From: Nannochloropsis oceanica
Lineage: Eukaryota; Sar; Eustigmatophyceae; Eustigmatales; Monodopsidaceae
Reading direction: 5' to 3'
Assembly (NCBI GenBank): GCA_004519485.1
Contig: CP038118.1
Span: forward strand, 372,001 to 436,000
Length of the DNA stretch: 64,000 bases
Below, piece by piece: positions 53,865 through 64,000 of this stretch. Made by a program: the position numbers and the translations under genes. The notes beneath the pieces were generated by a model. That model searched no databases. It was not told the origin of the DNA and worked only from the letters and a program-made list of their open reading frames with translations. Numbering within the stretch: the stretch's first letter is position 1; the number at the start of each line of letters is the position of its first letter.

Positions 53865-54287
53865 CGGTACTGCGTCAGCCATAGTTCACGTATTGAAGTG
53901 ACTGCCGGGCTGTGCGTGGTCGTGCTCGAAGTTTCGCTGGAGGGGGGGAATAGATCGTCCTTTAGGTGAAAATTTTAGGTGAAAACTTCGGGGCCAGGTA
54001 TATCCTCGAAGGGGTCTTCTGCAGCCAGGGGTCTTCTGCAGCCGCAAGCAGAACATACGGTGGAGAAAAAAGAACCTTTGGGAATGGACTCTTAGTCAAT
54101 CTTGAGGAATCCTCTGTCAAATAAAGTGTCGTCGAGCATCACACATGTGGGAAGGCAGGCGAAAAAAAAAAGGGGGGGCGGGCTGCTGTTGACCGTTTCC
54201 AATCCTTCAAACATATATATAGTAATTCCCCTTGCACGTCACTTTCCTCAAAAGCCTCCATTGTCCGCACGTCCTCGTCTGAGTACC
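53865..54287. other. Intergenic
   Basis: Divergent promoter region. A duplicated ggtcttctgcagcc block lies at about 54014-54046 and a TATATATA box at about 54213-54221, 70 bp before the next ATG. Confidence 0.5.
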
Positions 54288-54716
54288 ATGTCAGCACAAG
54301 CTACTTGGGAGTTGAGACACGATTACGTACCCCGCACAGCCGTCGCCCGGGCGAACCCCGTGTGCCAGTCTACGTTGTGAGGATGTCAAAAAAATATTGT
54401 ACCATTCCCATTTCAGAGACATACACTGACCACATGACCATATGAGCAAGACCAGCAGGGGGAGACGGGGAAGGGGGGTGCAAGTAGCTCTCCTTGCGTG
54501 GCGTACCCTGGCTGGTACCAGGCCACACTCGCCGATAACGCCTATATCGCTCGAGCACAGAAAAATAAGGTAAGTGTTCTGCTTATCTATATATTGAATC
54601 AATCGTATTGGAACGGCAGCAACGACTGGATGCAGGAAGCACATGATGATGCAGGGTGGTATAAGTCCGATCGATGGCTTCTCCTGATATTTAATGTGCC
54701 GGAGGAGGGTGCGTGA
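54288..54716 (+). CDS. Small putative gene, uncertain exons
   Basis: A TATA box precedes an ATG at 54288 and the frame MSAQATWELRHDYVPR. Exon-like pieces follow: PGWYQATLADNAYIARAQKNK ending at a strong donor (AAGgtaagt, 54567-54575) and EAHDDAGWYKSDRWLLLIFN ending at the stop at 54716. The Trp/Tyr-rich pieces look protein-like, but the first intron needs a weak donor (gttgtg at about 54375). The product would be roughly 85 residues. No family recognised. Confidence 0.35.
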
Positions 54717-55048
54717 GGGAATTGAGAAGTGGTCAGAGAGTAGAAAAACGAGGAATAATCGGACTAAATTTATATATGATCAAGACATGATGCTGTAAAA
54801 TGAAGCTCTGATTGCCTTGACTATAAAGTAGCCGGTTTAAGGAAGGGGGGATGTTTCAACCCATCAAATGACCTCTGAGGCTCTGCCAGAGCCGCTCTGC
54901 GTTCGCGGGTTGAACACTCGGCGCAGTGTGCATAGGACTACATGCCTAAGCCACTTAGCCGACGGATGTTCCATGGATAAGCATACATAATAAGACCAAA
55001 CACTCGTGACATTTCCCATCCCGCAATCACCACAGAGCAACCGAGACC
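54717..55048. other. Intergenic
   Basis: About 330 bp holding the promoter of the UBZ4 gene. No other feature recognised. Confidence 0.45.
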
Positions 55049-57403
55049 ATGTCATCTTCCAGGAAACGCTCGGTGAGCAGCGGCTCCCAGGCCGGAGGAG
55101 GTCCGCCACTGCCGTCTCAGAAAACCACGCTCTTCGCTTGGGCGACGACGCGCCGTACACTGACGAGCTCCACCACCAAGACCAAGGCAAATGCTGTGGC
55201 GGCCTTGCGAGCTGCAGACGGGTCTGCATTTTACACTTGTCCCCTGTGCGGGCAGGGCTTCCCCTTGACGGTGCAATCCCATGTCGATGCATGCCAAGGA
55301 GATAGAGAGCCGAGGCAAAAAATCAGGCCGGCAGTCGACAAGGTAATGATAATGTTGGGGGAAGAGGAGGAGCATGACGAATGGGAGTGGGAGAGAGAAG
55401 CAAAAGAGAAGGGAAAGAGAGCACAAACAAAAAAAGCGTCTGAAATCTCGTCAAAAACACACTCGTCGCCTCCGATCTCGCAGGCTTGTGGAGCTACGCA
55501 AATGCACTTACCGCAACGATTCCCTGGAGCAGCAGTAGCAGGTGTGTCTGCCTCTTCAATAGTGTCGCAGCCTTGTCCTCTTCTGTCCTCTCATCCTTCC
55601 TTCCAAGCGGCTGCAGCACCACCATCCCCACCACGTCCAATTGGAGTGAAGAGGAAAAACGCCTTTGACATTCTCAAGCGGGCGGTGACAGTGCAATATA
55701 GAAAGGAGATATTTACCCTCACACGCAATGCAGAGGACAGTACACTCGATTGGACATGGGACGCGCATACAAGCGCTCACTCGCAGCCATCTACGAAAAC
55801 CATGCCCCCTGTCGATTTGCGGGACAAACAGCAACAAGAATACTGGTGGGAAAAAGAAATCGTTCTCCCAGGCTCCAAAACTGCACGGCTCCTTCTCCGC
55901 ACTAATATTGCGCCCCTTCAACCCTTTTGCTCCTCTTCCCTCTCTACCTCGTTTTCCCAAAACCACCACCAACGCCACCACCTCCCACTCCCCGATATCC
56001 CCCTTTCAGTCCTCAAATCCGCGCTGCAAAAGAATATACGCCGCTCGCGAGGGGAAGCCACAGCCAAAGTCGGTCTTCAGCTATTGCATCGGGCCCCTCT
56101 CGAGCTCTATCGTCGTCTTCCTATCATCATGTTAGAAGATGGAATATGCCACCCACCGGCCTTGGTCGTCTTTACGTGGTTGATGATGGCAGGAGAAAGA
56201 TATAAACCCGATGCCGCATTAAGGAAAGTGTTAGTACGCATGCTTTACGAAATAGCCACAGGAAAATATACGGACTTCTCTCGCTCGCTTTATCACCAAA
56301 TATTGGACCCTTTGCCTGATGTCGATGATGCTATCCTGGCAGAAAAAGGCGGGGAGGAGGAGAGGAGAGAGGAGGATTTGTCATCGAGGGAATGCCAGCT
56401 ATTATTGCGGTGTATGGTGGCGAGGCGGCATTATGGAGGGATGGCATGTGATGCCCACATGCTTCGAAATCTAGCCAAACTCTGGCGTGTCCGGTTTGCG
56501 GTACAGGATAAAGACAATGAGGAGGACGAGGAGGAGGAGGAAATGGGGAAGAGAAGTAACAAGATTATTTCTTTAGTCAACACACCCATGCTGTCTGCCG
56601 CACCTCCACCCTTCTGGCAATGGCCGTCCTTCGGATCCGCCACGACCAACAACAACAAATGCAGTGACCACGGTCTTTTCAGTCTCCTTTCTCTTACTTC
56701 ACTCGACTACGTAAGCAAGAAGAAATTAAGGCAATACCTTGACTCTCCCCGTCCCTGGTGTCGGTGGTTGATTTGGCAGATCCAAGCCCATGGCCGGCCT
56801 CTACCTCAATCCTGGCTCCCCTCCTTGGTAACAATCCCTGGAGAAATGATGGCAGATGCTGCTGATCTTGTTCTTCCAGCAGCTGTTCCTGCTGCCTCTT
56901 CTTCTGCAACTGCTAGCGCTGTTGCAGTAGCTCCTCCCTTGGAAAACTGGCCAGCAGTCTGGCGGTTAAATATAGCATCGGGCGGGGAAAACGAGGAAGA
57001 CATACCTTGGTCTGCAATTGACTTCCACGTGAGTGGAGTCGTGGATGAGATATATCAATCTCGCCTGTCGTCCGAGGAGAAACGGCGGATGGCTTGTGTG
57101 GGAAGACTGGGTAGGAATAAAGCCGGGGAAGAGGGGCGGGAGGAATTTGAAGACGAGGTTGTGAAGGCTTTACTTCGTTCGGCCATGTGGCGTTTTTCTT
57201 CATCCGTGACGAACAAATTTTCAGTCCTGCTTCCTGCTCAAGAGGAGAACAAAAGGCTTTTGTGGACGCCCCATCAACAGGACTTTCAGGATCACAAGGA
57301 AGAGGTCTTGCGCGAAGCCTGGGACCTAATGCGGCCTTTGGCGCATGCGTTTGCCCAGAGCTTTATAAAGCGCCGTTATGCGAATTTGAATCGTATGCAG
57401 TAA
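55049..57403 (+). CDS. UBZ4 zinc-finger protein with uncharacterised conserved core
   Basis: Single exon, 784 residues. An N-terminal zinc finger (C64, C67, H78, C82 in FYTCPLCGQGFPLTVQSHVDAC) has the Cys2-His-Cys form of the RAD18-type UBZ4 finger, which binds ubiquitin in DNA-damage proteins. The remaining part is one globular region: KEIFTLTRN, a run reading LKSALQKNIRRSRGEATAKV with LELYRRLPIIMLEDG, CMVARRHYGGMACDAHMLRN, WPSFG, PWCRWLIWQIQAHGRPLPQSW, and near the end IPWSAIDFHVSGVVDEIYQ. The helix pair followed by RRLPIIMLED recalls helical domains of AAA-type replication proteins, but no P-loop is present. I could not name the family. A role in DNA repair or replication is an inference from the finger alone. 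Confidence 0.75.
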   Translation: MSSSRKRSVSSGSQAGGGPPLPSQKTTLFAWATTRRTLTSSTTKTKANAVAALRAADGSAFYTCPLCGQGFPLTVQSHVDACQGDREPRQKIRPAVDKVMIMLGEEEEHDEWEWEREAKEKGKRAQTKKASEISSKTHSSPPISQACGATQMHLPQRFPGAAVAGVSASSIVSQPCPLLSSHPSFQAAAAPPSPPRPIGVKRKNAFDILKRAVTVQYRKEIFTLTRNAEDSTLDWTWDAHTSAHSQPSTKTMPPVDLRDKQQQEYWWEKEIVLPGSKTARLLLRTNIAPLQPFCSSSLSTSFSQNHHQRHHLPLPDIPLSVLKSALQKNIRRSRGEATAKVGLQLLHRAPLELYRRLPIIMLEDGICHPPALVVFTWLMMAGERYKPDAALRKVLVRMLYEIATGKYTDFSRSLYHQILDPLPDVDDAILAEKGGEEERREEDLSSRECQLLLRCMVARRHYGGMACDAHMLRNLAKLWRVRFAVQDKDNEEDEEEEEMGKRSNKIISLVNTPMLSAAPPPFWQWPSFGSATTNNNKCSDHGLFSLLSLTSLDYVSKKKLRQYLDSPRPWCRWLIWQIQAHGRPLPQSWLPSLVTIPGEMMADAADLVLPAAVPAASSSATASAVAVAPPLENWPAVWRLNIASGGENEEDIPWSAIDFHVSGVVDEIYQSRLSSEEKRRMACVGRLGRNKAGEEGREEFEDEVVKALLRSAMWRFSSSVTNKFSVLLPAQEENKRLLWTPHQQDFQDHKEEVLREAWDLMRPLAHAFAQSFIKRRYANLNRMQ

Positions 57404-58215
57404 TTTCAATGAAATAAAAATGCCTGGAACTGGGAAAATATAATTTACATTAATTTGGACGTAGTAGAATAGTAGAACAACTTTAATGACATCACCCGGA
57501 GACTTTAAGTTGAGAAAGTCCACTAAGTCTCCCGAGGATGATTTTCGCCGGTTCGTATTCTGTACTCAAAACTTGGGTGGTTGGTGATGGTGATAGTGAT
57601 GGTGGTGGAGGAAATGGAGGGACACAGATCGCTGGTGAAAGAAGAGAGCAAAGCAAGGGTTGGTGAAAGATTTGTCTCAATGATAGGAAATAGTTCTTAC
57701 TTTATCTCAGCGCAAGCTTTGCCGCATCATCAACTTGTACTTTAACAAAAATAACATTTCCAGGCTATGCTAGGAAGTTGGAGACTTCGCACAGAGACTT
57801 TCATGTAATTAGAAGGTCTGGGTTCAAAATAAAGATAAATAAGTGAGAGGGTAGTAGTATCTTACTCTTTCCGAGATCGTATGGAAGAATTAATCGCTTT
57901 TGCATTTTCGAATTAATCTTATCCTCAAACAATCAAAAAATGTTAAGACTCCATATCGTTCAATTACACACACCAAGCGGTATAACTTCAAGTCAAGGGT
58001 TGATCAGGGTGATGCAAGGCACTTCTCCGCTGTGCTCCTCTTCTCTAATCTCTCATGTCGACCATATCACTGGCTTGCTGCTTTTCTATTTACATACATA
58101 ATCTGCAATTTCAAATAGCTTCTTTACTTCTCTCATTGCTTCTGAAAAAAATATTACGCGTTTATGTACGCTTCGATTACCTTTACAGGCCTCTTCCTTT
58201 CTCATCCCGTCCTAA
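57404..58215. other. Intergenic, convergent 3' ends
   Basis: 812 bp. On the minus strand around 57710-57770 a short open stretch reads GNVIFVKVQVDDAAKLALR, thioredoxin-like in rhythm, with no supporting exons. Otherwise AT-rich and empty. Confidence 0.4.
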
Positions 58216-59310
58216 TTACAGATTGAACATCACTTTCACCACATCTCCCCCTTTTTCCGACAACGCAAAGCCCTCTTTCACCAGCTCCGCCGTGAAACGC
58301 CCCTCCCCTGAAAGGTCCACACGGTGCGTAATCAGTTTCCTCACATCTATCCTCCCCGATTCTATGAGAGACAAACACGTAGGATATACATTGCGATACC
58401 TGAAACTCCCAAGTAAGTCCACTTCTCTAACAGCGGCAGATAGCAACGGCACATGCATAGTGCGGGTGCTACAGCCCATCCCAATCAATAATACTTTTCC
58501 TCCGTTGGTCGTTGCCTCCAATGCGACCTCCACAGTGGTCTCAAAACCTGCGCAGTCCATCGTGACATCCACAGAGGCTGGCCCTCCGATCATTACTAGC
58601 ACTTCAGCTGTGATCTTCCCTGCCACGCACACGGCTTTCACCCCTGGTGCGGTAGCAGCAGCAATAGCAAGTCGTCGTTCATCCACATCTGTAATTATTA
58701 TCTCTGAGGCCCCAAATGCACGGGCGCTCAAAAGAGTGACCAAGCCAATGGGTCCCGCCCCTGTGATGAGTACACGCATCCCTGGTCGAATATTGGCCTT
58801 GATGCAGGCATACACACCCACGGCAAGTGGCTCACACATGGCACCATCTTCATAGGATAAGGGGCTGGGCAAGGGGAAGCAAAGGTCCGCAGGGTGGTGG
58901 ACAAAGTGCGCGAGGGAACCATGCACGGGAGGGGTCGCAAAGAACTTCATGTCCGGACATAAATTATAAGCTCCGGTTTTACATGGCTTGCATCGCTGGC
59001 AGGATATGCCTGGTTCCATTGCCACGCGATCTCCTACGGCGAGAGCTGTGATGGCCTCCCCCACGGCTACCACCTCTCCCGCGCTCTCGTGGCCTATCAC
59101 CATGGGTTCTTTGACGATGAAGTCAGCAATGCGGCCTTTGCGCAAGTAATGTACGTCCGAGGCACATATACCCACGGCTTTAACTGCGATGCGCACGTCT
59201 TGAGCCCCCAGGGGCGGGAGGGCGTAATGTCCGATGGTCATGCAGTCGATGCCATTGAGAAAGATGGCCGGATTGTTGAGCGGCGGTGGTGGTGGACTGT
59301 CGGGCGACAT
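58216..59310 (-). CDS. Zinc-dependent medium-chain dehydrogenase (sorbitol dehydrogenase-like)
   Basis: 364 residues from the ATG at 59310; the frame extends upstream only to a TTG. Catalytic zinc ligands are C49 and the H74-E75 pair (GHESAGEV), and the structural zinc loop is GISCQRCKPCKTGAYNLC with four cysteines. CEPLAVGVYAC and the NAD-binding GAGPIGLV follow, with ITDVDERRL placing an acidic residue after the second strand, favouring NAD over NADP. These features match sorbitol/xylitol/threonine dehydrogenases of the medium-chain family; polyol oxidation is most likely. No targeting peptide and no introns seen. Confidence 0.88.
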   Translation of the reverse strand: MSPDSPPPPPLNNPAIFLNGIDCMTIGHYALPPLGAQDVRIAVKAVGICASDVHYLRKGRIADFIVKEPMVIGHESAGEVVAVGEAITALAVGDRVAMEPGISCQRCKPCKTGAYNLCPDMKFFATPPVHGSLAHFVHHPADLCFPLPSPLSYEDGAMCEPLAVGVYACIKANIRPGMRVLITGAGPIGLVTLLSARAFGASEIIITDVDERRLAIAAATAPGVKAVCVAGKITAEVLVMIGGPASVDVTMDCAGFETTVEVALEATTNGGKVLLIGMGCSTRTMHVPLLSAAVREVDLLGSFRYRNVYPTCLSLIESGRIDVRKLITHRVDLSGEGRFTAELVKEGFALSEKGGDVVKVMFNL

Positions 59311-60075
59311 GAAATCGTCGGCCTCTATGAATGGTGTAATCAAAGGAAGATAAGGGGGACAGCAAGTCACAATTTTCAAGGAGCGATCCAACAAGCTTTG
59401 GTCCAGGTGGTAGGTATTTTATGGACTGGAGAGATAAAGGAGGGGGGGTGGAAGGGAGGGGGAGGGGAGGTAGACGTGTGTTGCACCGGCCACGCAATGC
59501 ATCAAATGCTTTTGCTGGACTGCCATCGTTCATCCACCGCTTGCAATCCTGCTGGCATGCCCTGTGGTGTACTTTCTGTGAGCCCGTGTCTTGTGGTCGG
59601 CCTCACAGAATGAGGGCGCGTTGCACGGAAGCTGGGCATGTTTTTCGCCGACGGGCCCCAGCGAACTCCCTCACGCCGCAGTGTAACATATTGGCAGCTC
59701 TTTCTACATTCGCACCCCCAGATTATGCCCTTTCCGTCACTTCTACGCGAGGGATATCTGCACAACGGTGGTAGAGACACCGTAGACAACGGTGCTTGCC
59801 GGGGGATTGCCCAGAATCCAGAAATCGTAGGCAACCTTCTTTGCCTGAGGGCCTCCCACCACAGCCTCTCCACCACGGAAGCAGTACGCTGCGAGCATCA
59901 ATCGGTCCCATCCCCTCACCACACCCTTCCCTAAACTTGGTGGGCATACTTTTAATGTCGGGTATTCCTCAAGCCGGTAATATAATATTACCACACTTGT
60001 TCCTTTGCGTTCTCTCACACCACCTTCCTCCCCTACCCCACCTACGACGACACAGGCCTCAGGCCCTTGACCACA
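59311..60075. other. Divergent intergenic region
   Basis: 765 bp between the dehydrogenase and the SAC phosphatase starts. It holds both promoters; no other gene recognised. Confidence 0.4.
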
Positions 60076-63000
60076 ATGCTGGGAGGCGGAGTCTGCAAAG
60101 GCGGTCGTAAAAAAAAGAGAAATAATCTGCCAATCAATGGTGGCCTCGTGTGGGGAAACCCCATTCTTACAACTTCCAGCTCGTCTAGCACGGCCTCCTC
60201 CGGACCCTCCCCCCAAGCCCCCATCACCACACGCAAGCACTCCTTTCTGCTCTATCTTACCGTCAAGCCCGACTACCTGGTCCTCCGGGCACCTTGCGGC
60301 GCGCACTCTACGGTATGTTAGGTTCAGCTTCTTATGTTAATCCATTAATTCGAATTCGTTCCGCGCGGTATTCTTACAAGGTGGAGATTGAGGGGAGATA
60401 AGATTCAGGTCACGACATTGCCACTCTCATCCCCCCATGCCTTGTTTGCACATACGCGCACATTGTCTCTTTCCTTCGCAGAAAACACAACAAGCCTTAG
60501 ACCCGATCCTCGTTCTCCGCGCCCCGCCTGCCACCCCCCGAAGCAACGGCGTAGCACCCGCCGTCGCCTCCTCCAACCCCTCCCCCACCACCTGCCCCGA
60601 CACAAAGGTCACCTTCGAAGTGAAAGACTTCCAAACAGCCGTGCGCGATGGCGACATGCTGGGCAATGAGGTAGAGCGAGAGATTCAAGGCGTGCTCGGC
60701 CTCATCTACCTGCTAGGAGGGGCTTATCTCGTCACCATCGAAGCCTCCGAAATCGTCGGAAGCGCCCCTCATGGCAACGGCGGCAGTAGCAGAACCAACA
60801 GCAGAACCAGCCCCAGCACCGCTAGCACCAGCACCAGCACCAGCACCAATAGCACTACCTCCAGCGGTGGTAGCGGTAGCAGCAATGGCAGCAATGGCAG
60901 CAGCAGCAGCAACAACAACAACGGTAGCAGCAGCTGTAGCATTCACCGGGTGAGGAAAATGGGTTTGGTCCCCATCTCCCGCCGCCAGCAAGCACATTCC
61001 TCCTCTTCTTACTTCCAGCAGCAGCAGCACCCGTCCAGTCTAGACACGCCCGATCGAGTTTGTGACGAGGAGAGATACCTGGGCATGTTGCAAGCGCCGG
61101 TAGTGGCAGGCTCCCTCTACTTCTCCCCTCAGTACCCCCTCCATCGCCGCCTGCAGGAGAATGCCAAGCTGTGTCCTGATCTCGACTTTGACTCAACGGC
61201 GCCTTTGTTTTGGGGGAAGGAAGAGAGCGAGGAAGAGAGCGAAGGACCGAGGGGTCCGACTGATGACAATAAAAATTACATAGCTGGCAACCCCTTCCCC
61301 CCCTCACCTTCCCATTTGTCCTCGCAGTTCCTATGGAATAATTTCCTCTTGTCAGGATTGGAGTCCGCTCGCCATTTCTGGGGGACGGCGTGTATATCCG
61401 GATTCGCCTCCTCTCGCAGCATCCCGCTGCAACGAGGGAGGGCGGGGAGTGTGGCGACGCTGACTCTGATATCGAGGAGGAGCACCAGGATGCAGGGGAC
61501 GAGGTTTTGGCAGAGGGGGGGGAATGAGAGGGGAGAGGTGGCAAATTTTGTGGAGACAGAGGTGGTAATTTGCTTGCCTTTGCCACAGACAGACGAAGAA
61601 GGGAGGGGAGAAGAGGACGAGGACGAGGAGAAGAGAGAGGTACTGCTTCTGTCGTATGTACAGGTGCGGGGATCGATTCCTTTGCCATGGTCGCAGGAAC
61701 CGGAGCTTAAATGGCAGCCACGGGTGCGCTTGCCTTCCATCCTTCCTCCTTTTTCTATCTCCTCCATGCCACCAGCAGGAGGAGCAGGAACATCAGCAGT
61801 GACAGGGGTTGCCGCTGCTCATTTCCAGCAGCAGCTCCTGCCTGTGTACGGAGAGGTGCTGGCCATCAACCTCGTAGACTCCTGTGGCGAGAACTCTCAC
61901 TCCCAAGCACAAAAAACACTCGGCCGGCTGTTCCAGGAGGAGGTGGAGCGGCTCCCAGGATACACCCCTTCCTTGATCGGCGAGGGATGGAGGAAGGGAG
62001 AGAGGGAGGGAGGGGAGAAAACGGCGGCCACCAAGATGAGGTCGTCTCCGTTCGTGGGGGGGAAAGAGAGGCAGGGTGGGGGGGAGGAAAGGCCGCGGTT
62101 GTCGTTGACGTGGTTTGATTTTCACAAGGAGTGCGGGTCGTATAAGAAGTGGGGAAGGCTGCACACTCACCTGCTAGCACATTTGGATCCCCTAATTTTT
62201 GGTCAGGGCTGGACAGTTGTGCGGCTAGGAAGGGGTGGTATGATCAACAGCAGGCAGCAGCAAAAGAAGAAGCAGCAGCAGCAGCAGCTGCAACAGGAGG
62301 CCGCACTAATGATGGGAGAGGGCGAGAGAGCGAATGAGTGGGGGTCACTGCTGGTGCGGGAGCAGAGGGGAGTGGTGCGCACGAATTGCATGGACAACCT
62401 GGACCGGACCAACGTGGTGCAAAGCATGATCGCCAGCCGCGTCCTTGGGAAAGCCCTGTCTTCCCTCCCCTCCTCTTCCCCCTCCTCGCCTGACCTTCCC
62501 TCCCTAGAACAAGCGCTGATGACTCTGTGGGCGGCTAATGCCGATGCCCTGAGCACGTTGTACGCAGGCACGCCCGCGTTGAAGACTGACTTTGTCTTGA
62601 CGGGGCATCGGACGGTCAAGGGGATATTGCTCGATGGCTTCTATGCCCTCACTCGTTTGTACATCAACAATTTCTGGGACGGGTACAGACAGGATTGTGT
62701 CTCCCTCTGGCTAGGCAACTACCAACCTTCACGCTCCTCCAGCAGCAGTCCTTTCCCTCCCTATCGCCTTCCTTTCACCCCTGGTGGGTTCTGTTTTACC
62801 CTTTCTGTGGCATTGCAAGAGCTGGCCCCCTACCAGCTCACTCTCCAAGTCGGTCCCCTCTTTACCGAAGCCGTCGTCAGCCTCGCCCAGGCCCTTGCCG
62901 GCTCTGCTGCTGCTGTTTCGTCGGGACGGGAGGCAAGGGGGCAGGACGGGGAGTCACCGTCGTGGTTGGTGCAAGTGGTTTTTGGATATGTGATGTTTGC

Positions 63001-63157
63001 TCTCTTCTGGCTCGCGCTAGGGGAGTGTATTTTGTGCCTGGGGCCGTTTGCCACGCTGCGGCTGTTGCGGCGGGAGAGACATCTGCTGGTGGACCGGCCT
63101 CGTTTAGTAAGGAGGGGATGGGGGAGACAGGAGGGAAGGGTTAATATTCGCAAGTAA
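60076..63157 (+). CDS. SAC1: SAC-domain phosphoinositide phosphatase (Sac1 type)
   Basis: Two exons, 60076-60312 and 60482-63157, phase 0, giving 970 residues. The N-terminal SAC fold contains GVLGLIYLLGGAYLVTIEASE, IHRVRKMGLVPIS, LYFSPQYPLHRRLQEN and VANFVETE. The catalytic loop RTNCMDNLDRTN has C715 and R721 (CX5R). GHRTVKGILLDGFYALTRLYINNFWDGYRQD follows, and two hydrophobic segments near the C-terminus (about 910-945) anchor it in the membrane. This matches Sac1, an ER/Golgi enzyme that hydrolyses phosphatidylinositol 4-phosphate. Ser/Asn-rich and acidic inserts enlarge it beyond the usual 590 residues. The exon 1 start is the first ATG in frame; exon 1 has a basic, Ser/Thr-rich beginning. 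Confidence 0.92.
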
Positions 63158-64000
63158 GAAGATGAGGAAGATGGCCACGGGTGAAAGAGGTAACTATGGA
63201 GAGAGACTTTGTGTATGCTGGACAGACAGTGTGAGAACAACGATGCAGGAGGCCAAGATAGTGAGGGAGAAAGAGAAGAGGGAGGCAGGAGGAGGCGTGA
63301 GACCGAAAGTGCTTCCGCTCCTGCTTCCAGCGAATCAAACAAACATCCATGTGCATGTAAAATAAAAAGAAACTCATAGCATAAGACGACGCTGGCTGAA
63401 GAGGAACAAAAAAATGAGATAGGAAAGGTCAAAGTCGAAGAAGACGCGTGCAGAGAGGATAAAAGATGGAGAAGGAAAAGAAAAGGTGAAGAAGTGCAGA
63501 GATAGAGAAAGTAATCTCCGAGAGGAGTGAATACTATTCATTTAGGAAATAGAGAGGGAAATAACTATAATATTTTTGATGCGGAGAGAGAGCAATTAGA
63601 GTATCACGAGGCATCTCCTGTCACCAATTAATCAAATTTTTAGCCCATCTCCCGTGCGTGCGTTTAGGCGGCGGTGAGAAAAGAAAGGATAGATAGGGAG
63701 GCAACAATGATGAGAAGGGGGAAGCCAGGCAATGAATAACCTACATTAGCGACAAAGCAACCGCAACAACAGCAGCAGCAACGACAAAGATAAGAGAGAA
63801 AATCAAGCAAGGAAGGGACAAGGACGAGACGTTCGTTGCCTCAAGCCGGCCACTCACTCCAAGGCGTGGAGGGCAAGACGGAGATGAGGGCAGGGAGTTG
63901 CAAGCGGATGAAACCGGAGAGAAAGACAGAGGAGGCCGGAAGAACCAATTTTTGCGTAACTTGAACCTAACTTAAGCATCGAGTGTATCTTGTCTTTCTT
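63158..64000. other. Region 3' of SAC1
   Basis: 843 bp, purine-rich on the plus strand, with a short CAA/CAG repeat near 63750-63790. No gene recognised. Confidence 0.45.

Noticed and set aside
57710-57770. Thioredoxin-like exon fragment on the minus strand
   Set aside because: A single short resemblance without the CxxC site or neighbouring exons.

Overview
The window looks like nuclear DNA of a photosynthetic stramenopile, most likely a eustigmatophyte of the Nannochloropsis/Microchloropsis type. This is inferred from three things: compact intron-poor genes on both strands, GT-AG introns of about 100-500 bp, and several proteins with an N-terminal signal peptide followed by a plastid-type leader, as expected for a secondary red plastid. 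No species name can be proven from the sequence alone.

1-14.6 kb is an array of dynamin-like GTPase genes in two paralogous types. Type I lies at 1281-3603 (minus) and 8036-10357 (plus). Type II lies at 4789-6945 and 11708-13864 (both plus). The promoter and leader of a further minus-strand copy enter at the left edge. All copies share nearly identical promoter/leader DNA although the two protein types are strongly diverged. The left part, 1-4064, is an inverted copy of 7575-11637. Only one copy of each type is intact (8036-10357 and 11708-13864): the left type I copy is frameshifted in a G-run and the left type II copy has a nonsense codon. Type II keeps all GTPase motifs. Type I has lost the G2, G3 and G4 signature residues but keeps the P-loop, so the array appears to pair a GTPase with a degenerate partner. 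This is the most unusual system in the window.

15-24 kb holds an AlkB-like 2-oxoglutarate oxygenase and a very large class 3 lipase. 24-28 kb groups three transcription/chromatin genes: RPB6, a DOT1-like methyltransferase and PAF1. 28-37 kb has a two-exon plastid (probably lumenal) protein, a nine-exon canonical dynamin-related protein and a plastid-targeted YchJ-like SEC-C protein. 37-48 kb has a five-exon glutamine-dependent asparagine synthetase, an organellar single-strand DNA-binding protein, a low-molecular-weight protein tyrosine phosphatase with a plastid-type leader, an unrecognised 206-residue protein and a five-exon plastid-targeted unknown. 47-64 kb has a class II histone deacetylase, a WKF-domain nucleolar-type protein, an F-box protein of FBXO31-like build, a small uncertain gene, a UBZ4 zinc-finger protein with an unknown core, a sorbitol-dehydrogenase-like enzyme and a SAC1-type phosphoinositide phosphatase.

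Exon joins were worked out by eye from splice consensus, reading phase and family alignment. In the multi-exon genes marked as confident, the summed exon length is divisible by three. A recurring theme is the presence of decayed, internally deleted partial duplicates beside their parent: after the type I dynamins, in intron 4 of asparagine synthetase, and possibly before the last exon of the canonical dynamin. No tRNA, rRNA, CRISPR array or intact transposable element was recognised.
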